A DNA stretch of 64,000 nucleotides from Thermoplasmata archaeon (lineage in GTDB: Archaea; Thermoplasmatota; Thermoplasmata; Lutacidiplasmatales; UBA184): assembly GCA_027306505.1 (NCBI GenBank), contig DAHUZP010000022.1:58382-122381 (forward strand), read 5' to 3'. The translations under genes and the position numbers were made by a program. Each line of letters opens with the position of its first letter. The first letter of the stretch is position 1. Below are positions 11,401-18,634 of the stretch, piece after piece. The notes under the pieces were generated by a model. That model saw nothing but the letters and a program-made list of their open reading frames with translations, was not told where the DNA came from and made no database searches.

Positions 11401-11643
11401 GGGCGCCACACGGGAGGACCGGCGCTCGCGGAGCCCCCCGGGAGCGGCGATGGGTCGCCCCACACCGGAGGCAGGTGAAAGCCGCACGGGTTGGGTGGGG
11501 GCGATCATGGGTGCGATGGAGATGGAACGGCGCGACACCTTCTTGGGTTCGTCGGGTCGGGTCGTCACCACGCGCTTAGCGTTCGACACGGCCGCTGGAC
11601 GCTCCCCCTGGGGCAGAGGAACCCACGCTTCCTGGGAGGCCAA
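8416..11643 (-). CDS. Large HTH - P-loop ATPase - TPR regulator
   Basis: The 1075-residue product has a basic, low-complexity N-terminus and a MarR-like helix-turn-helix at about 80-150 (ALTQRQLAREMGASQPSISR). An ATPase domain follows, with Walker A GPAGVGKS at 272-279 and Walker B LLIVLDDLE at about 386-394. A long all-helical region from about residue 600 contains TPR-like repeats (for example SLGRGEEALALCRESRRR). This layout recalls MalT/STAND-type regulators and the ATPase-TPR proteins linked to adenylate cyclases. Here the DNA-binding domain is N-terminal rather than C-terminal. Lying just upstream of dnaK, it may regulate the stress genes around it (inference). Confidence 0.8.
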   Translation of the reverse strand: MASQEAWVPLPQGERPAAVSNAKRVVTTRPDEPKKVSRRSISIAPMIAPTQPVRLSPASGVGRPIAAPGGLRERRSSRVAPEEMLLLLLAEASGGEEALTQRQLAREMGASQPSISRSLARLEARREVRIHLISLLGQGRAERGYTLSPDGAARVERFRAELRQTFWPGHDLTLGDLEASLSGTRLSTLLIALRQGTSPAALMASHRPEDDLRVPSTFFAGSEAAPAGGRGVGRPGAGVPLVGRVAERLRLVRALRSLGAPGAQGEVLLLLGPAGVGKSRLLEFAVEHARSLRYPVISGRVLSGPRLPFSPFEEMFAAGGRAWGSPALADPGAGVPARSPPRASRRTDATAFWTESKTQRGLRIPRVRRMLGYLERIEGLSRHGPLLIVLDDLERASPASLQVYHFLATNIPRLERPVLFLGASRDEEEMDRPGPLRGRNDLLDLQDRLRRSNSPHLEVLRLGPLSSRESRVLLRAPLDGGSAPDLPPSVARHILERSRGNPLFLLEGAREGRTRLGSAPLAPQGAGRGTARVSSRPLPVPASVRRMLRSRLAALPPARRRLLEMAACIGEEFEVAPLRALVVATGAGRPSEVIRGLWELSERWHLLRPTGPLRYAFTHLLFQETLLETASERERWSGLLASWWEQSRPEEVGVIALLYHAARDQERGLPWIESAIERAMQGQAYENVGVYVRAAHDLLAQRPGALRERAAKDIALANRLWALGSIRATRSVLESVLSHPLPSVLRWEAEATLLNALAATAPGEARAGFEELQLEVVRSHGGRVPELLLGEIASISAFLLGQAGDWEGCLRSAEAASAHLSGTNDWIWTTWALFTRGVALLSLGRGEEALALCRESRRRYTDELYLPFRALLDNLEGRIQLVAHDSERARQCFDEGFRLSRRIGNVSVMASLLANRAAAELMAGDAEGSGATIDELSDLAEKFDLSVHSAWAQYRRAQWLWMVRRQRESVEAFREAREAFLRIGLFAPALLPQVYEACLDVQHGVRKGAEATLTSLLGALGTVDPDERVLLPAAVGGSGLPVLRHARRVPATSAAPPGGRRPAKQAQNVNRFIRP
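8425..8431 (-). promoter_or_regulatory. Candidate TATA box for dnaK
   Basis: The minus strand reads TTTTATA within ATCGTTTTATACGACC, overlapping the last codons of the upstream regulator gene. Transcription would start near 8400 and give a leader of about 80 bases, so dnaK could be expressed independently of the upstream gene. Confidence 0.55.
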
Positions 11644-11850
11644 GAATCTTTGGGGGGACGATGGACATCCCCTCCAGGGGCCGTCCTCGCCGACGAGGCC
11701 CCCGTCCGGCCCCTATCACCCCCCTGCTCCAGCCGATGACCCTGCATCGGCCCGAAGGGGCCCGACCATGGGCCGGGGCCCCCCCCGCCGCCGAGGGCCA
11801 AGCCCTCCCCTGGTCCTTCTTGGCCTCGGGACCCGGGGCGAGCGATCCGT

Positions 11851-14800
11851 TCAGGGAGGCGGCGGCAGCGGAGGGGGGCTGGGGTCTGGCGGTGGGGGTG
11901 GCGGCAGCCCGCTGCTTCCCGGGAGGGAGGGAGGCGAGGGCTGCTCGGGTGCGGGTGGTGGAGGCAAAGGGGCGGCAGGGGGAGGAGCCTGCGGTGCGGG
12001 CGCGGAGGTGGGCTGGGTGGCCGTGGGGGCGGCCGGCGCCGGGGCTGCGGGGGGCGACGATGGGGTCGGGGCCGCGCCCCCGGACCTCTTTCGCCGGCGC
12101 AGGAGCACGATGAGCAACAGGAGCGCGCAGACGACCACCACGATCGCGACGAGCACCAAGGGGTTCGAGAGCAGCCCCGTGATCGAGCCCGACCCCGCGG
12201 AGGTGACCTTGATCGTGGTCTGGGCGCTCACCACGCGCCCCTGCGAGTCCGTGACCTGCAACGTGACCGTGAAGGTCCCGGTCTGTGTCGGTGAGCACGA
12301 GAGGGTGGGCTGGTTCGCGCTGGTGCAGCCTGCCGGCAGCCCGCTCCAGAGATAGGTGAACGGTCCCGCCCCACCCGCGACCGCTCCGGTGAGCGTCACG
12401 GACGATCCGCTGGAGACGCTCGAGGAGGAGGACGACAGCGAGACGGTGAGGGGCGTCGAGACCGTGAAGGAGAGCGCCGCGCTCGTCGATCTCGCCCCGT
12501 TCGAGTCGACCACCTGGACCACGACCGAGAAGGTCCCGGTGGCGCTCGGGGTGCAGGAGATCGACGAGGAGTTCGAGCTCGAGCATCCTGCCGGCAGACC
12601 GGTCCAGCTGTAGACCAGGCCTCCCGAGCCCCCCGTCGTGGCCGTCGTGAAGGTCTCCGCCTGGCCGAGGCTGCCGCCGGTCGGGGAGGCGACAGGGGTG
12701 CCTGCGGAGAGCGCGGGGAAGACGTGGAAGGAGAGCGTCGAGCTGGCCCCCGTCCCGCCGTTGGAGTCCGTGACGAGGGCTTGGACGGCGTAGGTGCCCG
12801 CGCCGGTCGGCGTGCAGGTGAGCGTGGCCGTGTTGGAGGAGACGCAGCCCGTGGGGAGCCCCTTCCAGGAGTAGGCGTAGCCGCTACCGCTCCCGCCGCT
12901 CCCCGAGACGGTGAAGGTGACCGTCTGACCCGCGTCCACCGACCCGCGGCTCGCGGTGGGGCCGGTGACCGACGGGGCAGGGTCCACCGTGTACGCCAGC
13001 GGGGAGGACGTGACGGAGTAGCCGTTCGCGTCCGTCACCTTGACGGTGATGGCGAAGGTGCCTGCCGCGGTGGGGGTGCAGCTCAGGCCAGGGAGGTTCG
13101 CGGTGGTGCAGCCCGTCGGGAGGCCCGACCAGGAGTAGCTGTAGTAGGTGGCGTTCCCCCCGCTCGGCGTCGTCGTGAGGGTGACGGTCTGCCCCGCGTC
13201 GAGGCTCCCGGAGACCGGGGTCCCGGTGGGGGTGGTGGTGGTGGGGTCGGAGAGCACGGTGAAGTAGCGCGTCCCGCTGGTCACGGCGAAGCCGCTCGAG
13301 TCCGTCAGCGTGACGGAGACCATGAAAAGCCCCGAGGCGGTCGGGGTGCAGGTGACCGTGAGGGTGCTGCCGCCCGTGCAGCCGGTGGGAAGGCCCGACC
13401 AGAGGTAGGAGTTCCCTCCCGAGCCGGCGGCCGTGGTCGAGGTGAAGGTCACCGACTGGCCGATATCGACGGTCGCCGAGGCCGGGCTCGCGGTGGGGGT
13501 GCTGATGGTCGGGTCCGCATACACCGTGAGGAGGGTGGAGGTGAGGTTGACCTCACCGTAGAAATTGGGCGCGTAGTTGCAGCCGAAGCCGCGGTTGTAG
13601 CTCTCGTTGTACATCGCGATGTAGGCCCCGGCCCCCACCCGGTAGGTGCCTGGCGCGCCGTAGGCGTGGGTCACCGAGAAGTTGTCGGCGATCGAGACAC
13701 AAGCGCTGGCGGAAGCACCGTCCCCAAAGGGCAGATGGAAGAGGCAGAAGCCTGGCTGGGCTAACAGGCACTGACCGTCGGTCGCCGTCTCGACGAAGGT
13801 GCCTACCTGCCCCACATCGAGCGACGAAGGAGCGGTCAGCGTCCCCTTGAGCTGGTAGGGGGAGATCTGGAACGCGGAGACCACGGTGGACCAGGCGAGC
13901 CCGGTCGTGACCCACTCGCCGGCGCCGTAGAACTCCGCCTGGCCGAACGCGTCGGGGTCGGAAGCGATCCCGAAGTAGTCACCGTAGCGGCAGGTCGTCG
14001 AACAGATCGTGGGGTTCGAGCTCCCCAAAGCAGGGCCGGTCCCGGTCCACAGGTAGACGCCGGGGTAGTCCCAAGTGCCGTTCGCCGCATGCAAGGACTG
14101 GCCGCCGAGGGCGGCCGAGGGATACACGGAGCCTGTCACGCTCGACGTCCCGAAGACCCAGCCCACGTCGTTGAACTGGTCGATCGCCACCGCGGGGTAG
14201 TAGACATCCCAACCGTTGTAGGCGACGATGATCTGTTGGGTCACGGCCTGCGCGGCGTTGGAGGTGTTGATCTCCGCGACCAGGCCGCAGGACCGGGTGC
14301 TGGTGTCGCCGAGCGGGACGCACCCGTCGTTCGCCGAGAACCAGAGCTCTCCCCGGTTCCAGACCACCGAGAGGACCCGCCCGTCGTTGGTGGCGAGCGT
14401 GTTCGTCGTCCCGATGAGCGGAACGTTGGGCGGCATCGTCGTCGCGTTGATCCCCAGGACCTTGCCCGTCAGTTGCGGGAGGGCCGACCCGCCGTTCCAG
14501 ACGAGCGTGTAGAGGGTCGCCGTGCTGACCCCGCCCAGGTCGAGCGAGACGTAGTAGAGGGCGGGTGACCAGCCGCGGGTGTCGGCCGGCACGATGGAGT
14601 GGAAGCCCGACGTGGCGGGATAGAAGTACCAGGATCCGAGGGACCCCTTGAGGATCGAACCCAGAGGGAAGATCCAGATCTCCCGGCCCATGTCCGCGTA
14701 GGTGGTCGAGTTGAAGTCGTTCGCGCTGAGCGTCACCACCCACCGATCGAGCCCGAGCTTCGGCTGGTCGGCGAGGACGGCGGAAGAGGAGATGCTGTAG

Positions 14801-15606
14801 GAGAACCAGCCCGAGACGTCCGGGTCGCTCGACCCTGAGACCGCGAGCAGCAGATGGTAGGTGGACGCGTCCCACGCGGAGGCCCAGTAGCGGGTCGTGT
14901 TGTTGTCGTAGATGATCATCCCGTCGATGAGGAGGTCGCTCGCCCCCGTACCAAAGAGCTTGGTGGTCGGGTAGCTGTTCAGGAGGGCCCCCGTCTTGTT
15001 CGTCTCGTTCACGTAGGAGTTCACCATCTCGATCACGAGGCCAGGTCCCACCGCGACCTGGACGTCCGGCGGAGCGCACACGCATGGGTCGGTGCTGGAG
15101 ATCTCGCCGACCCAACCGATCGTCTGATAGGTGAGGTTGTTGATCATCGGGCGCGGTCCGCCGCTCGGGCCGGGGGAGGAAGGGCGTCCCACCGGGGCCA
15201 GGACGGAGGGGACCTGCACCGGCGAGGGCACGGGGTAGGCGTGGGGCGACGGGGGGAAGGTGTGGACGGCTAGCTCGGGTGCCCCACGGAGCGGTCCGGG
15301 GAAGTGGGGGTCGGCGCTTGAGGCGTAGGAGACCGGCACGCGGATGCCGAGGGGGTCGTAGGAGGGTTCAGTGTACAGAGGGCCCCCGGAGGCGGCCGTC
15401 GGCGAGGCCGAGGTGGAAGCGTTCGCCCTGGGGAGGGCGTGGACCTGCGAGAGAGAGGTCGACGGGAGGAGCGCTAGAGGGCCCAACAGCACGGCCACCG
15501 CCAGGACCAGGAGCGCCTGCCGGGAGAACCGGGGGGCGTGCAGGAGGTGGACCCTCTGGGCGGTAGGCTTGGTCTCGGCCCTAGGCGATGACTCGGCTGC
15601 CATCAC
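11851..15606 (-). CDS. Giant surface protein: propeller-like head, five Cys-paired Ig-like repeats, TM anchor, Pro-rich tail
   Basis: The product is 1251 residues. A signal/anchor segment (ALLVLAVAVLLGPLALL) lies near residues 30-47. A roughly 450-residue, Asn/Thr-rich beta domain, probably propeller-like, follows. From about residue 700 there are five Ig/PKD-like repeats, each with YxWxGLPxGC followed 10-13 residues later by a second Cys in CTP or CSP. The paired cysteines suggest one disulfide per repeat. One membrane span (LVLVAIVVVVCALLLLIVLL) and RRRKRSGG precede a Pro/Ala tail. The start is GTG at 15606 or ATG at 15603; a TATA box 26 bases upstream suggests a leaderless message. The ligand is unknown. 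Confidence 0.8.
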   Translation of the reverse strand: MMAAESSPRAETKPTAQRVHLLHAPRFSRQALLVLAVAVLLGPLALLPSTSLSQVHALPRANASTSASPTAASGGPLYTEPSYDPLGIRVPVSYASSADPHFPGPLRGAPELAVHTFPPSPHAYPVPSPVQVPSVLAPVGRPSSPGPSGGPRPMINNLTYQTIGWVGEISSTDPCVCAPPDVQVAVGPGLVIEMVNSYVNETNKTGALLNSYPTTKLFGTGASDLLIDGMIIYDNNTTRYWASAWDASTYHLLLAVSGSSDPDVSGWFSYSISSSAVLADQPKLGLDRWVVTLSANDFNSTTYADMGREIWIFPLGSILKGSLGSWYFYPATSGFHSIVPADTRGWSPALYYVSLDLGGVSTATLYTLVWNGGSALPQLTGKVLGINATTMPPNVPLIGTTNTLATNDGRVLSVVWNRGELWFSANDGCVPLGDTSTRSCGLVAEINTSNAAQAVTQQIIVAYNGWDVYYPAVAIDQFNDVGWVFGTSSVTGSVYPSAALGGQSLHAANGTWDYPGVYLWTGTGPALGSSNPTICSTTCRYGDYFGIASDPDAFGQAEFYGAGEWVTTGLAWSTVVSAFQISPYQLKGTLTAPSSLDVGQVGTFVETATDGQCLLAQPGFCLFHLPFGDGASASACVSIADNFSVTHAYGAPGTYRVGAGAYIAMYNESYNRGFGCNYAPNFYGEVNLTSTLLTVYADPTISTPTASPASATVDIGQSVTFTSTTAAGSGGNSYLWSGLPTGCTGGSTLTVTCTPTASGLFMVSVTLTDSSGFAVTSGTRYFTVLSDPTTTTPTGTPVSGSLDAGQTVTLTTTPSGGNATYYSYSWSGLPTGCTTANLPGLSCTPTAAGTFAITVKVTDANGYSVTSSPLAYTVDPAPSVTGPTASRGSVDAGQTVTFTVSGSGGSGSGYAYSWKGLPTGCVSSNTATLTCTPTGAGTYAVQALVTDSNGGTGASSTLSFHVFPALSAGTPVASPTGGSLGQAETFTTATTGGSGGLVYSWTGLPAGCSSSNSSSISCTPSATGTFSVVVQVVDSNGARSTSAALSFTVSTPLTVSLSSSSSSVSSGSSVTLTGAVAGGAGPFTYLWSGLPAGCTSANQPTLSCSPTQTGTFTVTLQVTDSQGRVVSAQTTIKVTSAGSGSITGLLSNPLVLVAIVVVVCALLLLIVLLRRRKRSGGAAPTPSSPPAAPAPAAPTATQPTSAPAPQAPPPAAPLPPPPAPEQPSPPSLPGSSGLPPPPPPDPSPPPLPPPP

Positions 15607-15627
15607 ATAATCAGCGAGATTCCTAGC

Positions 15628-15635
15628 GCATAAAT
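15628..15635 (-). promoter_or_regulatory. TATA box, leaderless promoter of the 1251-residue surface protein
   Basis: The minus strand reads ATTTATGC centred about 26 bases before the GTG at 15606, the usual spacing from an archaeal TATA box to its transcription start. Transcription would begin at or next to the start codon. Confidence 0.55.
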
Positions 15636-15639
15636 GGAT

Positions 15640-16007
15640 GGTCCCTATTCACCGCAATTCAAGCTGGGAGAGCCCCCCCTGGCCGGTCAGGGGATCCCCC
15701 CGGGCGGACACGGAAAGAGGCCCGTGCCCCATCGCCTGCTCGTTCCTGGGAAGTGACCATGACGTTGCCTGCATTTCGGAGCGCGCCTCTCCATCGGCCC
15801 TCGAGCGATGCTTCCCGTCCACCTGGTCGTTCCGGCCGCAGGAGCTCCAAGCACCCGAGGACGGCCCCGCAGCGGAGGCGCCCAGGTCCTCTCATGAGCC
15901 GACCCTGTGGTCTCTCCGCAGCCCTCGTTGGGCCGCGAGCGGGTGTGAGCCTGGAGAGGACGATCGCGCTGAAAGGGGGATAACCTCGGACCGTCTCCGA
16001 CACGCCC
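15640..16007. other. Intergenic region between divergent genes, no gene seen
   Basis: These roughly 370 bases separate the surface-protein gene (leftward) from the amidohydrolase gene (rightward). Open frames here lack protein-like character. A GGATAACC element near 15979-15986 lies 25-29 bases before the GTG at 16008 and is a possible TATA box. No RNA gene or repeat was recognised. Confidence 0.5.
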
Positions 16008-17279
16008 GTGGCTCCTACTACGGGTCCCATCCCTCCCCACGCGGGGATCGAGCGGGAGCTCGAGCCCTTCCTCGCGAAGGCCTCCGCCTGGAGAGAGGCG
16101 ATCCACCGGGAGCCGGAGCTCGCCTATCACGAAGGGCGGACGCAGCAGAGGGTCCTGGAGGTGCTCCAGGAGCTAGGGGTGCCCTCCCATCCCATCGCAG
16201 GGTCCACCGCCGTCGTCGGGGTCCTTGCCCCCGGGGCCAAGGGGCCCTGCATCGGGGTACGGGCGGACATGGACGGCCTCCCCATCCGGGAGGAGACCGG
16301 TTCGCCCTTCGCTTCCCAGAACGGGGCGATGCATGCCTGCGGGCACGACATCCACGTCGCTTCCCTCTTGGGGGCGACCGCCTACCTCAAGGCGCACGAG
16401 GGAGAGCTTGCCGGTCCCGTGAAGCTCCTCTTCCAACCGGCGGAGGAGGAGGGCGCCCGAGGAGGAGCCCTACCGATGGTCGAGGCGGGCGTCCTCGACG
16501 AGGCGCCTCGGGTCGACGGGGTGCTCGCGATCCATCTCAAGAACGTCCTCCCCAACGCGATCTACGGGATCCGTCCCGGGGCCGCGATGGCGGCCCCGGA
16601 CCACTTCGTGGTGCGGGTCGTCGGAAAGGGTGGGCACGCTGCCTACCCGCACAAGGCGGTGGACCCGGTGCTCATGGCGAGCGAGGTCGTAGTGGGGTTG
16701 CAATCGCTGGTGAGCAGGAACCGCGACCCGCTCGACCCCGTGGTCGTCTCGGTATCGATGATCCACGGCGGCGCTAAGGACAACATCCTGCCGGACGTGG
16801 TCGAGCTCGAAGGGACGATCCGCACCGTCCATCCACAGACGCGCGACCGGATCGAGATGCTCTTCCGCCGTCGGGTCCAGGGCATCGTGGAGAGCGGCGG
16901 CGGCCGCGCCGAGATCACCTACCACCGAGGCTACCCCGTGACCGTGAACGATGGCGCGGTCGCGGACCATCTGGAGAAGGCGTTCCGGGAGGCCTTCCCC
17001 CCGGAGCGGGTCCTCCACCTGGAGGAGCCCTACATGGGAGGCGAGGACTTCTCCTACTTCCTCCGGGAGAGGCCCGGGCTCTACTTCTTCGTGGGGACCG
17101 CGGACGGCGGGGCCGGGGCGGAGCCGATGCACTCCGCGCGCTACCTTCCCTCCGAACGGGCCGTCCTTGCCGCCATGGCGGGACACGTGACCGCGGTGCG
17201 GGCCTTCCAGCGCGCCCCTGCGGAGGTCCTTCGGGGGACCTCGAAGGGCAGGACCGAGGGTGCTCCCTCCGTCGACTAG
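16008..17279 (+). CDS. M20 family amidohydrolase / aminoacyl-aminoacid hydrolase
   Basis: The 423-residue product belongs to the M20D amidohydrolases (hippurate, IAA-amino acid and related N-acyl amino acid hydrolases). Visible signatures are RREIHREPELAYHE-like AIHREPELAYHEGRT, GIRADMDGLPIREETG-like GVRADMDGLPIREETG, MHACGHDIH near residues 108-116 (Cys and His metal ligands), QPAEEEGARGG (catalytic and metal Glu), HAAYPHKAVDP and MGGEDFSYFL. It would hydrolyse an amide bond in a small N-acylated amino acid in the cytoplasm using two metal ions. The start is GTG; the length matches the family. The substrate cannot be read from sequence. The cysteine-desulfurase-like gene follows after 35 bases, so an operon is likely. 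Confidence 0.9.
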   Translation: MAPTTGPIPPHAGIERELEPFLAKASAWREAIHREPELAYHEGRTQQRVLEVLQELGVPSHPIAGSTAVVGVLAPGAKGPCIGVRADMDGLPIREETGSPFASQNGAMHACGHDIHVASLLGATAYLKAHEGELAGPVKLLFQPAEEEGARGGALPMVEAGVLDEAPRVDGVLAIHLKNVLPNAIYGIRPGAAMAAPDHFVVRVVGKGGHAAYPHKAVDPVLMASEVVVGLQSLVSRNRDPLDPVVVSVSMIHGGAKDNILPDVVELEGTIRTVHPQTRDRIEMLFRRRVQGIVESGGGRAEITYHRGYPVTVNDGAVADHLEKAFREAFPPERVLHLEEPYMGGEDFSYFLRERPGLYFFVGTADGGAGAEPMHSARYLPSERAVLAAMAGHVTAVRAFQRAPAEVLRGTSKGRTEGAPSVD

Positions 17280-17314
17280 ATAGGCCTCGGTGCCTCGGCG
17301 GCCGGGAACCCTCG

Positions 17315-18574
17315 ATGTCCTCGCTCGCCCCGCGCTCCGATTTCCCCGCGCTCCAACCCCGCCCGGGGGGCGGGCCCGTGCCCGCCTACCTGGACAGCGC
17401 CTGCATGTCGCTGGTCCCTACCCCGGTGCTGGAGGCGGTGAACGCCTACTACACGGTGCACCCCGGTTGCGCGGGCCGCTCGGTCCATCGATGGGCAGAG
17501 GAGGTCTCCCGCCTCTACGAGGAGGCCCGGGAGGTCTTCGCGCGTTTCCTGCGGGCCCCCGATCCCCAACACCTGGTGCACGTCCGCAACACCACCGAGG
17601 GGATCAACCTCGTCGCGCGCGGGCTCGGGCTCCGTCAGGGGGACCGGGTCCTCGTCTCGGACCAGGAACACAACTCCAACCTGGTCGTCTGGCAGGCGCT
17701 CGCGCAGGAACGGGGGATCCGCCTCGAGGTCCTGAAGCTCCCCGACGACCGGACGTTCGACCCGGAGGCCTTCGAGGGCGCCCTCGCCCGCGGGGTACGC
17801 CTGGTGAGCCTCTTCCACAGCTCCAACCTCGACGGGAGGACGCTGCCCGCGAAGGAGATCGTCGAGCGAGCGCACGATCGCGGGGCGCGCGTCCTGCTGG
17901 ACGGCTCCCAGGCGGCGCCGCACGAGCCCCTGGACCTCGCAGGGTGGGGTGTGGACTTCTACGCCCTCTCGTTCCACAAGATGCTGGGCCCGACGGGGAC
18001 CGGCCTGCTCTACGGCGCCCCCGGTCAGCTCGAGCAGCTCGAGCCGCTCCTTCGGGGCGGGGAGACGGTCTCCTGGAGCGACTACGACCGGCACGAACTG
18101 CTCCCTCCCCCGCACCGCTTCGAGGCCGGGCTCCAGAACTACGCCGGGGTCCTCGGGGCAAGGGCCGCGGTCGACTACCTGTCGGAACTGGGCATGGACC
18201 GTATCGGCCCTCACCACCAGAGGCTCCAGCGCCTCGCGGTGGAGGGGCTACGTGAGGTCCCCGGCCTCCGCTTCCTGGGGCCGCCGGATCCCGCCGAGCG
18301 CGGGAGCATCGTCGCCTTCGTCATGGACGGGGTCGACCCGCACGACGTGGCCCTCTTCCTCGATGAGGGTCACGGGGTCCTCGTCCGGTCGGGGATGAAC
18401 TGCGTGCACGCCTGGTACCGCGCGCGGGGCCTCACCGGCAACGCCCGGGCCTCCTTCTACGTCTACACGGACGAGTCGGACGTGGAGCGGCTCGTCGAAG
18501 GGGTCCGCGAGCTTCGCCAGCACGTCGGGGTGTCCCGGCCGTCGGCGAAGGACCGCCCCACGGCCCCGGCCTGA
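17315..18574 (+). CDS. Class V aminotransferase, cysteine desulfurase-like (SufS/Csd type)
   Basis: The 419-residue product is a fold-type I PLP enzyme. It opens with AYLDSACMSLVPTPVLEAV, has VRNTTEGINLVARGL for the phosphate cup, VLVSDQEHNSNLVVWQ, and the PLP lysine at K222 in SFHKMLGPTGTG. A loop cysteine at C363 in VRSGMNCVHAW sits where SufS enzymes carry RxGHHCA, so sulfur mobilisation from cysteine is likely. The Gly-Met-Asn in place of Gly-His-His is unusual. No SufBCD or IscU gene is nearby, so it may serve tRNA thiolation or another sulfur acceptor. It probably shares an operon with the amidohydrolase just upstream. Confidence 0.85.
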   Translation: MSSLAPRSDFPALQPRPGGGPVPAYLDSACMSLVPTPVLEAVNAYYTVHPGCAGRSVHRWAEEVSRLYEEAREVFARFLRAPDPQHLVHVRNTTEGINLVARGLGLRQGDRVLVSDQEHNSNLVVWQALAQERGIRLEVLKLPDDRTFDPEAFEGALARGVRLVSLFHSSNLDGRTLPAKEIVERAHDRGARVLLDGSQAAPHEPLDLAGWGVDFYALSFHKMLGPTGTGLLYGAPGQLEQLEPLLRGGETVSWSDYDRHELLPPPHRFEAGLQNYAGVLGARAAVDYLSELGMDRIGPHHQRLQRLAVEGLREVPGLRFLGPPDPAERGSIVAFVMDGVDPHDVALFLDEGHGVLVRSGMNCVHAWYRARGLTGNARASFYVYTDESDVERLVEGVRELRQHVGVSRPSAKDRPTAPA

Positions 18575-18634
18575 GAGCCCCCCGCGGAAACGCGCCCGCG
18601 CCGAGCACGGACCGGCCCCGGAAGGGCCCCGCGC

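Noticed and set aside
11576..12586. Long minus-strand frame over the tail of the 1251-residue gene
   Set aside because: It is a shadow of the Pro/Gly-rich repeats and tail of the real gene in another frame.
15638..16777. Plus-strand frame overlapping the amidohydrolase gene
   Set aside because: No domain and biased composition; the M20 frame carries all catalytic motifs.
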